In this document: positions 10,601 through 23,023 of the stretch, piece after piece | Position numbering within the stretch: position 1 is the first letter of the stretch | Layout of the letters: every line of letters starts with the position of its first letter | Assembly: GCA_903813345.2 (NCBI GenBank) | Contig: CAIIXF020000321.1 | Location: forward strand, 1-23,092 | Length of the DNA: 23,092 nt | Direction of reading: 5' to 3' | Source of the DNA: Owenia fusiformis | Lineage: Eukaryota > Annelida > Polychaeta > Sabellida > Oweniidae | The notes under the pieces: model-generated | Seen by the model: the letters and a program-made list of their open reading frames with translations, nothing else | Database searches by the model: none | Told to the model about the DNA's origin: nothing | Position numbers and translations under genes: made by a program

Positions 10601-13600
10601 AACATCATTTTATACCATTAATTTCAATTTTCGGAAGAAAAATTTATTTCGTAACACTCATCCGAGGAGGGTGTCATCCTAAATGTGTCTCGTCCGGAGA
10701 CGTGTCATCCCGAGATGACACCAGACATCACGACTCTGTTCAACTTGAACTATAACATCATTTTATACCATTAATTTCAATTTTCGGAAGAAAAATTTAT
10801 TTCGCAACGCTCATCCGAGGAGGGTGTCATCCTAAATGTGTCTCGTCCGGAGACGTGTCATCCCGAGATGACACCAGACATCACGACTCTGTTCAACTTG
10901 AACTATAACATCATTTTATACCATTAATTTCAATTTTCGGAAGAAAAATTTATTTCGTAACACTCATCCGAGGAGGGTGTCATCCTAAATGTGTCTCGTC
11001 CGGAGACGTGTCATCCCGAGATGACACCAGACATCACGACTCTGTTCAACTTGAACTATAACATCATTTTATACCATTAATTTCAATTTTCGGAAGAAAA
11101 ATTTATTTCGCAACGCTCATCCGAGGAGGGTGTCATCCTAAATGTGTCTCGTCCGGAGACGTGTCATCCCGAGATGACACCAGACATCACGACTCTGTTC
11201 AACTTGAACTATAACATCATTTTATACCATTAATTTCAATTTTCGGAAGAAAAATTTATTTCGTAACACTCATCCGAGGAGGGTGTCATCCTAAATGTGT
11301 CTCGTCCGGAGACGTGTCATCCCGAGATGACACCAGACATCACGACTCTGTTCAACTTGAACTATAACATCATTTTATACCATTAATTTCAATTTTCGGA
11401 AGAAAAATTTATTTCGCAACGCTCATCCGAGGAGGGTGTCATCCTAAATGTGTCTCGTCCGGAGACGTGTCATCCCGAGATGACACCAGACATCACGACT
11501 CTGTTCAACTTGAACTATAACATCATTTTATACCATTAATTTCAATTTTCGGAAGAAAAATTTATTTCGTAACACTCATCCGAGGAGGGTGTCATCCTAA
11601 ATGTGTCTCGTCCGGAGACGTGTCATCCCGAGATGACACCAGACATCACGACTCTGTTCAACTTGAACTATAACATCATTTTATACCATTAATTTCAATT
11701 TTCGGAAGAAAAATTTATTTCGCAACGCTCATCCGAGGAGGGTGTCATCCTAAATGTGTCTCGTCCGGAGACGTGTCATCCCGAGATGACACCAGACATC
11801 ACGACTCTGTTCAACTTGAACTATAACATCATTTTATACCATTAATTTCAATTTTCGGAAGAAAAATTTATTTCGTAACACTCATCCGAGGAGGGTGTCA
11901 TCCTAAATGTGTCTCGTCCGGAGACGTGTCATCCCGAGATGACACCAGACATCACGACTCTGTTCAACTTGAACTATAACATCATTTTATACCATTAATT
12001 TCAATTTTCGGAAGAAAAATTTATTTCGCAACGCTCATCCGAGGAGGGTGTCATCCTAAATGTGTCTCGTCCGGAGACGTGTCATCCCGAGATGACACCA
12101 GACATCACGACTCTGTTCAACTTGAACTATAACATCATTTTATACCATTAATTTCAATTTTCGGAAGAAAAATTTATTTCGTAACACTCATCCGAGGAGG
12201 GTGTCATCCTAAATGTGTCTCGTCCGGAGACGTGTCATCCCGAGATGACACCAGACATCACGACTCTGTTCAACTTGAACTATAACATCATTTTATACCA
12301 TTAATTTCAATTTTCGGAAGAAAAATTTATTTCGCAACGCTCATCCGAGGAGGGTGTCATCCTAAATGTGTCTCGTCCGGAGACGTGTCATCCCGAGATG
12401 ACACCAGACATCACGACTCTGTTCAACTTGAACTATAACATCATTTTATACCATTAATTTCAATTTTCGGAAGAAAAATTTATTTCGTAACACTCATCCG
12501 AGGAGGGTGTCATCCTAAATGTGTCTCGTCCGGAGACGTGTCATCCCGAGATGACACCAGACATCACGACTCTGTTCAACTTGAACTATAACATCATTTT
12601 ATACCATTAATTTCAATTTTCGGAAGAAAAATTTATTTCGCAACGCTCATCCGAGGAGGGTGTCATCCTAAATGTGTCTCGTCCGGAGACGTGTCATCCC
12701 GAGATGACACCAGACATCACGACTCTGTTCAACTTGAACTATAACATCATTTTATACCATTAATTTCAATTTTCGGAAGAAAAATTTATTTCGTAACACT
12801 CATCCGAGGAGGGTGTCATCCTAAATGTGTCTCGTCCGGAGACGTGTCATCCCGAGATGACACCAGACATCACGACTCTGTTCAACTTGAACTATAACAT
12901 CATTTTATACCATTAATTTCAATTTTCGGAAGAAAAATTTATTTCGCAACGCTCATCCGAGGAGGGTGTCATCCTAAATGTGTCTCGTCCGGAGACGTGT
13001 CATCCCGAGATGACACCAGACATCACGACTCTGTTCAACTTGAACTATAACATCATTTTATACCATTAATTTCAATTTTCGGAAGAAAAATTTATTTCGT
13101 AACACTCATCCGAGGAGGGTGTCATCCTAAATGTGTCTCGTCCGGAGACGTGTCATCCCGAGATGACACCAGACATCACGACTCTGTTCAACTTGAACTA
13201 TAACATCATTTTATACCATTAATTTCAATTTTCGGAAGAAAAATTTATTTCGCAACGCTCATCCGAGGAGGGTGTCATCCTAAATGTGTCTCGTCCGGAG
13301 ACGTGTCATCCCGAGATGACACCAGACATCACGACTCTGTTCAACTTGAACTATAACATCATTTTATACCATTAATTTCAATTTTCGGAAGAAAAATTTA
13401 TTTCGTAACACTCATCCGAGGAGGGTGTCATCCTAAATGTGTCTCGTCCGGAGACGTGTCATCCCGAGATGACACCAGACATCACGACTCTGTTCAACTT
13501 GAACTATAACATCATTTTATACCATTAATTTCAATTTTCGGAAGAAAAATTTATTTCGCAACGCTCATCCGAGGAGGGTGTCATCCTAAATGTGTCTCGT

Positions 13601-16600
13601 CCGGAGACGTGTCATCCCGAGATGACACCAGACATCACGACTCTGTTCAACTTGAACTATAACATCATTTTATACCATTAATTTCAATTTTCGGAAGAAA
13701 AATTTATTTCGTAACACTCATCCGAGGAGGGTGTCATCCTAAATGTGTCTCGTCCGGAGACGTGTCATCCCGAGATGACACCAGACATCACGACTCTGTT
13801 CAACTTGAACTATAACATCATTTTATACCATTAATTTCAATTTTCGGAAGAAAAATTTATTTCGCAACGCTCATCCGAGGAGGGTGTCATCCTAAATGTG
13901 TCTCGTCCGGAGACGTGTCATCCCGAGATGACACCAGACATCACGACTCTGTTCAACTTGAACTATAACATCATTTTATACCATTAATTTCAATTTTCGG
14001 AAGAAAAATTTATTTCGTAACACTCATCCGAGGAGGGTGTCATCCTAAATGTGTCTCGTCCGGAGACGTGTCATCCCGAGATGACACCAGACATCACGAC
14101 TCTGTTCAACTTGAACTATAACATCATTTTATACCATTAATTTCAATTTTCGGAAGAAAAATTTATTTCGCAACGCTCATCCGAGGAGGGTGTCATCCTA
14201 AATGTGTCTCGTCCGGAGACGTGTCATCCCGAGATGACACCAGACATCACGACTCTGTTCAACTTGAACTATAACATCATTTTATACCATTAATTTCAAT
14301 TTTCGGAAGAAAAATTTATTTCGTAACACTCATCCGAGGAGGGTGTCATCCTAAATGTGTCTCGTCCGGAGACGTGTCATCCCGAGATGACACCAGACAT
14401 CACGACTCTGTTCAACTTGAACTATAACATCATTTTATACCATTAATTTCAATTTTCGGAAGAAAAATTTATTTCGCAACGCTCATCCGAGGAGGGTGTC
14501 ATCCTAAATGTGTCTCGTCCGGAGACGTGTCATCCCGAGATGACACCAGACATCACGACTCTGTTCAACTTGAACTATAACATCATTTTATACCATTAAT
14601 TTCAATTTTCGGAAGAAAAATTTATTTCGTAACACTCATCCGAGGAGGGTGTCATCCTAAATGTGTCTCGTCCGGAGACGTGTCATCCCGAGATGACACC
14701 AGACATCACGACTCTGTTCAACTTGAACTATAACATCATTTTATACCATTAATTTCAATTTTCGGAAGAAAAATTTATTTCGCAACGCTCATCCGAGGAG
14801 GGTGTCATCCTAAATGTGTCTCGTCCGGAGACGTGTCATCCCGAGATGACACCAGACATCACGACTCTGTTCAACTTGAACTATAACATCATTTTATACC
14901 ATTAATTTCAATTTTCGGAAGAAAAATTTATTTCGTAACACTCATCCGAGGAGGGTGTCATCCTAAATGTGTCTCGTCCGGAGACGTGTCATCCCGAGAT
15001 GACACCAGACATCACGACTCTGTTCAACTTGAACTATAACATCATTTTATACCATTAATTTCAATTTTCGGAAGAAAAATTTATTTCGCAACGCTCATCC
15101 GAGGAGGGTGTCATCCTAAATGTGTCTCGTCCGGAGACGTGTCATCCCGAGATGACACCAGACATCACGACTCTGTTCAACTTGAACTATAACATCATTT
15201 TATACCATTAATTTCAATTTTCGGAAGAAAAATTTATTTCGTAACACTCATCCGAGGAGGGTGTCATCCTAAATGTGTCTCGTCCGGAGACGTGTCATCC
15301 CGAGATGACACCAGACATCACGACTCTGTTCAACTTGAACTATAACATCATTTTATACCATTAATTTCAATTTTCGGAAGAAAAATTTATTTCGCAACGC
15401 TCATCCGAGGAGGGTGTCATCCTAAATGTGTCTCGTCCGGAGACGTGTCATCCCGAGATGACACCAGACATCACGACTCTGTTCAACTTGAACTATAACA
15501 TCATTTTATACCATTAATTTCAATTTTCGGAAGAAAAATTTATTTCGTAACACTCATCCGAGGAGGGTGTCATCCTAAATGTGTCTCGTCCGGAGACGTG
15601 TCATCCCGAGATGACACCAGACATCACGACTCTGTTCAACTTGAACTATAACATCATTTTATACCATTAATTTCAATTTTCGGAAGAAAAATTTATTTCG
15701 CAACGCTCATCCGAGGAGGGTGTCATCCTAAATGTGTCTCGTCCGGAGACGTGTCATCCCGAGATGACACCAGACATCACGACTCTGTTCAACTTGAACT
15801 ATAACATCATTTTATACCATTAATTTCAATTTTCGGAAGAAAAATTTATTTCGTAACACTCATCCGAGGAGGGTGTCATCCTAAATGTGTCTCGTCCGGA
15901 GACGTGTCATCCCGAGATGACACCAGACATCACGACTCTGTTCAACTTGAACTATAACATCATTTTATACCATTAATTTCAATTTTCGGAAGAAAAATTT
16001 ATTTCGCAACGCTCATCCGAGGAGGGTGTCATCCTAAATGTGTCTCGTCCGGAGACGTGTCATCCCGAGATGACACCAGACATCACGACTCTGTTCAACT
16101 TGAACTATAACATCATTTTATACCATTAATTTCAATTTTCGGAAGAAAAATTTATTTCGTAACACTCATCCGAGGAGGGTGTCATCCTAAATGTGTCTCG
16201 TCCGGAGACGTGTCATCCCGAGATGACACCAGACATCACGACTCTGTTCAACTTGAACTATAACATCATTTTATACCATTAATTTCAATTTTCGGAAGAA
16301 AAATTTATTTCGCAACGCTCATCCGAGGAGGGTGTCATCCTAAATGTGTCTCGTCCGGAGACGTGTCATCCCGAGATGACACCAGACATCACGACTCTGT
16401 TCAACTTGAACTATAACATCATTTTATACCATTAATTTCAATTTTCGGAAGAAAAATTTATTTCGTAACACTCATCCGAGGAGGGTGTCATCCTAAATGT
16501 GTCTCGTCCGGAGACGTGTCATCCCGAGATGACACCAGACATCACGACTCTGTTCAACTTGAACTATAACATCATTTTATACCATTAATTTCAATTTTCG

Positions 16601-19600
16601 GAAGAAAAATTTATTTCGCAACGCTCATCCGAGGAGGGTGTCATCCTAAATGTGTCTCGTCCGGAGACGTGTCATCCCGAGATGACACCAGACATCACGA
16701 CTCTGTTCAACTTGAACTATAACATCATTTTATACCATTAATTTCAATTTTCGGAAGAAAAATTTATTTCGTAACACTCATCCGAGGAGGGTGTCATCCT
16801 AAATGTGTCTCGTCCGGAGACGTGTCATCCCGAGATGACACCAGACATCACGACTCTGTTCAACTTGAACTATAACATCATTTTATACCATTAATTTCAA
16901 TTTTCGGAAGAAAAATTTATTTCGCAACGCTCATCCGAGGAGGGTGTCATCCTAAATGTGTCTCGTCCGGAGACGTGTCATCCCGAGATGACACCAGACA
17001 TCACGACTCTGTTCAACTTGAACTATAACATCATTTTATACCATTAATTTCAATTTTCGGAAGAAAAATTTATTTCGTAACACTCATCCGAGGAGGGTGT
17101 CATCCTAAATGTGTCTCGTCCGGAGACGTGTCATCCCGAGATGACACCAGACATCACGACTCTGTTCAACTTGAACTATAACATCATTTTATACCATTAA
17201 TTTCAATTTTCGGAAGAAAAATTTATTTCGCAACGCTCATCCGAGGAGGGTGTCATCCTAAATGTGTCTCGTCCGGAGACGTGTCATCCCGAGATGACAC
17301 CAGACATCACGACTCTGTTCAACTTGAACTATAACATCATTTTATACCATTAATTTCAATTTTCGGAAGAAAAATTTATTTCGTAACACTCATCCGAGGA
17401 GGGTGTCATCCTAAATGTGTCTCGTCCGGAGACGTGTCATCCCGAGATGACACCAGACATCACGACTCTGTTCAACTTGAACTATAACATCATTTTATAC
17501 CATTAATTTCAATTTTCGGAAGAAAAATTTATTTCGCAACGCTCATCCGAGGAGGGTGTCATCCTAAATGTGTCTCGTCCGGAGACGTGTCATCCCGAGA
17601 TGACACCAGACATCACGACTCTGTTCAACTTGAACTATAACATCATTTTATACCATTAATTTCAATTTTCGGAAGAAAAATTTATTTCGTAACACTCATC
17701 CGAGGAGGGTGTCATCCTAAATGTGTCTCGTCCGGAGACGTGTCATCCCGAGATGACACCAGACATCACGACTCTGTTCAACTTGAACTATAACATCATT
17801 TTATACCATTAATTTCAATTTTCGGAAGAAAAATTTATTTCGCAACGCTCATCCGAGGAGGGTGTCATCCTAAATGTGTCTCGTCCGGAGACGTGTCATC
17901 CCGAGATGACACCAGACATCACGACTCTGTTCAACTTGAACTATAACATCATTTTATACCATTAATTTCAATTTTCGGAAGAAAAATTTATTTCGTAACA
18001 CTCATCCGAGGAGGGTGTCATCCTAAATGTGTCTCGTCCGGAGACGTGTCATCCCGAGATGACACCAGACATCACGACTCTGTTCAACTTGAACTATAAC
18101 ATCATTTTATACCATTAATTTCAATTTTCGGAAGAAAAATTTATTTCGCAACGCTCATCCGAGGAGGGTGTCATCCTAAATGTGTCTCGTCCGGAGACGT
18201 GTCATCCCGAGATGACACCAGACATCACGACTCTGTTCAACTTGAACTATAACATCATTTTATACCATTAATTTCAATTTTCGGAAGAAAAATTTATTTC
18301 GTAACACTCATCCGAGGAGGGTGTCATCCTAAATGTGTCTCGTCCGGAGACGTGTCATCCCGAGATGACACCAGACATCACGACTCTGTTCAACTTGAAC
18401 TATAACATCATTTTATACCATTAATTTCAATTTTCGGAAGAAAAATTTATTTCGCAACGCTCATCCGAGGAGGGTGTCATCCTAAATGTGTCTCGTCCGG
18501 AGACGTGTCATCCCGAGATGACACCAGACATCACGACTCTGTTCAACTTGAACTATAACATCATTTTATACCATTAATTTCAATTTTCGGAAGAAAAATT
18601 TATTTCGTAACACTCATCCGAGGAGGGTGTCATCCTAAATGTGTCTCGTCCGGAGACGTGTCATCCCGAGATGACACCAGACATCACGACTCTGTTCAAC
18701 TTGAACTATAACATCATTTTATACCATTAATTTCAATTTTCGGAAGAAAAATTTATTTCGCAACGCTCATCCGAGGAGGGTGTCATCCTAAATGTGTCTC
18801 GTCCGGAGACGTGTCATCCCGAGATGACACCAGACATCACGACTCTGTTCAACTTGAACTATAACATCATTTTATACCATTAATTTCAATTTTCGGAAGA
18901 AAAATTTATTTCGTAACACTCATCCGAGGAGGGTGTCATCCTAAATGTGTCTCGTCCGGAGACGTGTCATCCCGAGATGACACCAGACATCACGACTCTG
19001 TTCAACTTGAACTATAACATCATTTTATACCATTAATTTCAATTTTCGGAAGAAAAATTTATTTCGCAACGCTCATCCGAGGAGGGTGTCATCCTAAATG
19101 TGTCTCGTCCGGAGACGTGTCATCCCGAGATGACACCAGACATCACGACTCTGTTCAACTTGAACTATAACATCATTTTATACCATTAATTTCAATTTTC
19201 GGAAGAAAAATTTATTTCGTAACACTCATCCGAGGAGGGTGTCATCCTAAATGTGTCTCGTCCGGAGACGTGTCATCCCGAGATGACACCAGACATCACG
19301 ACTCTGTTCAACTTGAACTATAACATCATTTTATACCATTAATTTCAATTTTCGGAAGAAAAATTTATTTCGCAACGCTCATCCGAGGAGGGTGTCATCC
19401 TAAATGTGTCTCGTCCGGAGACGTGTCATCCCGAGATGACACCAGACATCACGACTCTGTTCAACTTGAACTATAACATCATTTTATACCATTAATTTCA
19501 ATTTTCGGAAGAAAAATTTATTTCGTAACACTCATCCGAGGAGGGTGTCATCCTAAATGTGTCTCGTCCGGAGACGTGTCATCCCGAGATGACACCAGAC

Positions 19601-22600
19601 ATCACGACTCTGTTCAACTTGAACTATAACATCATTTTATACCATTAATTTCAATTTTCGGAAGAAAAATTTATTTCGCAACGCTCATCCGAGGAGGGTG
19701 TCATCCTAAATGTGTCTCGTCCGGAGACGTGTCATCCCGAGATGACACCAGACATCACGACTCTGTTCAACTTGAACTATAACATCATTTTATACCATTA
19801 ATTTCAATTTTCGGAAGAAAAATTTATTTCGTAACACTCATCCGAGGAGGGTGTCATCCTAAATGTGTCTCGTCCGGAGACGTGTCATCCCGAGATGACA
19901 CCAGACATCACGACTCTGTTCAACTTGAACTATAACATCATTTTATACCATTAATTTCAATTTTCGGAAGAAAAATTTATTTCGCAACGCTCATCCGAGG
20001 AGGGTGTCATCCTAAATGTGTCTCGTCCGGAGACGTGTCATCCCGAGATGACACCAGACATCACGACTCTGTTCAACTTGAACTATAACATCATTTTATA
20101 CCATTAATTTCAATTTTCGGAAGAAAAATTTATTTCGTAACACTCATCCGAGGAGGGTGTCATCCTAAATGTGTCTCGTCCGGAGACGTGTCATCCCGAG
20201 ATGACACCAGACATCACGACTCTGTTCAACTTGAACTATAACATCATTTTATACCATTAATTTCAATTTTCGGAAGAAAAATTTATTTCGCAACGCTCAT
20301 CCGAGGAGGGTGTCATCCTAAATGTGTCTCGTCCGGAGACGTGTCATCCCGAGATGACACCAGACATCACGACTCTGTTCAACTTGAACTATAACATCAT
20401 TTTATACCATTAATTTCAATTTTCGGAAGAAAAATTTATTTCGTAACACTCATCCGAGGAGGGTGTCATCCTAAATGTGTCTCGTCCGGAGACGTGTCAT
20501 CCCGAGATGACACCAGACATCACGACTCTGTTCAACTTGAACTATAACATCATTTTATACCATTAATTTCAATTTTCGGAAGAAAAATTTATTTCGCAAC
20601 GCTCATCCGAGGAGGGTGTCATCCTAAATGTGTCTCGTCCGGAGACGTGTCATCCCGAGATGACACCAGACATCACGACTCTGTTCAACTTGAACTATAA
20701 CATCATTTTATACCATTAATTTCAATTTTCGGAAGAAAAATTTATTTCGTAACACTCATCCGAGGAGGGTGTCATCCTAAATGTGTCTCGTCCGGAGACG
20801 TGTCATCCCGAGATGACACCAGACATCACGACTCTGTTCAACTTGAACTATAACATCATTTTATACCATTAATTTCAATTTTCGGAAGAAAAATTTATTT
20901 CGCAACGCTCATCCGAGGAGGGTGTCATCCTAAATGTGTCTCGTCCGGAGACGTGTCATCCCGAGATGACACCAGACATCACGACTCTGTTCAACTTGAA
21001 CTATAACATCATTTTATACCATTAATTTCAATTTTCGGAAGAAAAATTTATTTCGTAACACTCATCCGAGGAGGGTGTCATCCTAAATGTGTCTCGTCCG
21101 GAGACGTGTCATCCCGAGATGACACCAGACATCACGACTCTGTTCAACTTGAACTATAACATCATTTTATACCATTAATTTCAATTTTCGGAAGAAAAAT
21201 TTATTTCGCAACGCTCATCCGAGGAGGGTGTCATCCTAAATGTGTCTCGTCCGGAGACGTGTCATCCCGAGATGACACCAGACATCACGACTCTGTTCAA
21301 CTTGAACTATAACATCATTTTATACCATTAATTTCAATTTTCGGAAGAAAAATTTATTTCGTAACACTCATCCGAGGAGGGTGTCATCCTAAATGTGTCT
21401 CGTCCGGAGACGTGTCATCCCGAGATGACACCAGACATCACGACTCTGTTCAACTTGAACTATAACATCATTTTATACCATTAATTTCAATTTTCGGAAG
21501 AAAAATTTATTTCGCAACGCTCATCCGAGGAGGGTGTCATCCTAAATGTGTCTCGTCCGGAGACGTGTCATCCCGAGATGACACCAGACATCACGACTCT
21601 GTTCAACTTGAACTATAACATCATTTTATACCATTAATTTCAATTTTCGGAAGAAAAATTTATTTCGTAACACTCATCCGAGGAGGGTGTCATCCTAAAT
21701 GTGTCTCGTCCGGAGACGTGTCATCCCGAGATGACACCAGACATCACGACTCTGTTCAACTTGAACTATAACATCATTTTATACCATTAATTTCAATTTT
21801 CGGAAGAAAAATTTATTTCGCAACGCTCATCCGAGGAGGGTGTCATCCTAAATGTGTCTCGTCCGGAGACGTGTCATCCCGAGATGACACCAGACATCAC
21901 GACTCTGTTCAACTTGAACTATAACATCATTTTATACCATTAATTTCAATTTTCGGAAGAAAAATTTATTTCGTAACACTCATCCGAGGAGGGTGTCATC
22001 CTAAATGTGTCTCGTCCGGAGACGTGTCATCCCGAGATGACACCAGACATCACGACTCTGTTCAACTTGAACTATAACATCATTTTATACCATTAATTTC
22101 AATTTTCGGAAGAAAAATTTATTTCGCAACGCTCATCCGAGGAGGGTGTCATCCTAAATGTGTCTCGTCCGGAGACGTGTCATCCCGAGATGACACCAGA
22201 CATCACGACTCTGTTCAACTTGAACTATAACATCATTTTATACCATTAATTTCAATTTTCGGAAGAAAAATTTATTTCGTAACACTCATCCGAGGAGGGT
22301 GTCATCCTAAATGTGTCTCGTCCGGAGACGTGTCATCCCGAGATGACACCAGACATCACGACTCTGTTCAACTTGAACTATAACATCATTTTATACCATT
22401 AATTTCAATTTTCGGAAGAAAAATTTATTTCGCAACGCTCATCCGAGGAGGGTGTCATCCTAAATGTGTCTCGTCCGGAGACGTGTCATCCCGAGATGAC
22501 ACCAGACATCACGACTCTGTTCAACTTGAACTATAACATCATTTTATACCATTAATTTCAATTTTCGGAAGAAAAATTTATTTCGTAACACTCATCCGAG

Positions 22601-22640
22601 GAGGGTGTCATCCTAAATGTGTCTCGTCCGGAGACGTGTC

Positions 22641-22793
22641 ATCCCGAGATGACACCAGACATCACGACTCTGTTCAACTTGAACTATAACATCATTTTAT
22701 ACCATTAATTTCAATTTTCGGAAGAAAAATTTATTTCGCAACGCTCATCCGAGGAGGGTGTCATCCTAAATGTGTCTCGTCCGGAGATGTGTT
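22641..22793. repeat. Terminal monomer 149 (type A) at the right array edge
   Basis: The last copy is type A (GCAACGC at 22738-22744) and matches the consensus up to 22787. It then differs at 22788 (T for C, a CpG transition) and at 22793 (T for C). After this the satellite is not recognisable. The decay is confined to the last few bases, so the boundary is sharp and the array keeps its perfect form right up to it. Confidence 0.9.
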
Positions 22794-22849
22794 AATGTGA
22801 TATCACAGTTTGACCTCTGAACCCCACAACCAGATACCGTAACATAGGT
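22794..22849. other. Short non-satellite spacer
   Basis: This spacer lies between the array and the minisatellite. A stretch near 22803-22820 (ATCAC, GAC and TCTG in order) loosely resembles monomer offsets 21-32, so a badly decayed satellite fragment is possible. The likeness is weak. No gene or known element is seen. Confidence 0.5.
22796..22807. repeat. Perfect 12-bp palindrome at the array/flank junction
   Basis: TGTGATATCACA is its own reverse complement. It lies at the point where the next copy of the satellite's boundary hairpin would stand (149-168 in the first copy), but its sequence is different. It is present once, only at the junction. It may be a relic of the target or recombination site, or chance. 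Confidence 0.75.
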
Positions 22850-23023
22850 ATGTACCCCGCTTACCCCACTTACCCCGCTTCCCAAGCTATGTATAGGTGC
22901 CTTACACAGTGTATCAATGTAGAGTATACTAGTAAGGCTATGTACCCCGTTTACCCCGCTTCTCAGGATGTGTATAGGTGCCTGACACAGTGTAGCCATG
23001 TAGAGTGTACCCGTTTACCCCGT
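22850..23023. repeat. Diverged minisatellite, two copies (81/90 bp) plus a fragment
   Basis: Copy 1 (22850-22929 and trailing spacer) and copy 2 (22940-23010) align over 71 bp with 9 mismatches, about 87% identity. Copy 1 has an extra 9-bp TTACCCCAC block. A third partial start (GTACCCGT then TTACCCCG) follows at 23007-23023. Shared landmarks are TGTACCCCG, TTACCCCGCTT, GTATAGGTGCCT, ACACAGTGTA and ATGTAGAGT. Within each copy there is a 9-bp subrepeat of the form TTACCCCGC. Unlike the satellite beside it, this repeat is old and not homogenised. The lengths 81, 90 and 9 are multiples of three, so short frames on both strands stay open through it by arithmetic. I do not take those as genes. Confidence 0.8.
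22855..22883 (-). other. Putative G-quadruplex (minus strand) / i-motif (plus strand)
   Basis: Four C runs occur on the plus strand: CCCC at 22855, 22864 and 22873, and CCC at 22881. They are separated by 5, 5 and 4 bases. On the minus strand this gives four G runs of at least three with loops of 4-5, which meets the usual G3+N1-7 rule. It arises from the 9-bp subrepeat of minisatellite copy 1. Copy 2 has only two such runs and does not qualify. Confidence 0.6.

Larger units (their letters stand above)
1..22793. repeat. Satellite DNA array, 153-bp monomer, 149 tandem copies
   Basis: The same 153-bp block, counted from ATCCCGAG, repeats head to tail without interruption. Monomer starts fall at 1, 154, 307, 459 and so on to 22641. 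149 x 153 is 22797, and four single-base deletions bring this to 22793, which is where the repeat ends. Monomer GC is 63/153 (about 41%). All three plus frames contain a stop in each monomer (for example TGA in frame 1 and TAA in frames 2 and 3). Because 153 is divisible by 3, these stops recur in every copy, and no substantial minus-strand reading frame is present in the array either. No insertion, inversion or foreign sequence interrupts it. This is a non-coding satellite of eukaryotic type. The period is close to one nucleosome core, as in many centromeric or heterochromatic satellites, but location and function are inference. The left end lies outside the window. I do not recognise the family by name. 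Confidence 0.97.

Noticed and set aside
1-22793. CRISPR array
   Set aside because: The whole 153-bp unit is conserved, with no variable spacers between short repeats, and no cas genes are present. It is a satellite.
1-22793. Transposon or LTR-derived array
   Set aside because: No terminal repeats, coding remnants, primer-binding site or target duplication can be seen within a monomer or dimer.
22766-22999. Minus-strand open frame of 77 residues
   Set aside because: It overlaps the plus-strand frame over the same minisatellite and runs on into the satellite before its stop. No recognisable domain is present, so it is a by-product of the repeats.
22852-23023. Telomeric or telomere-like repeats (TTACCCC, reverse GGGGTAA)
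   Set aside because: The period is 9 bp with GC in the unit, there are only a few degenerate copies, and it matches no telomere repeat I know. It is a subrepeat of the minisatellite.
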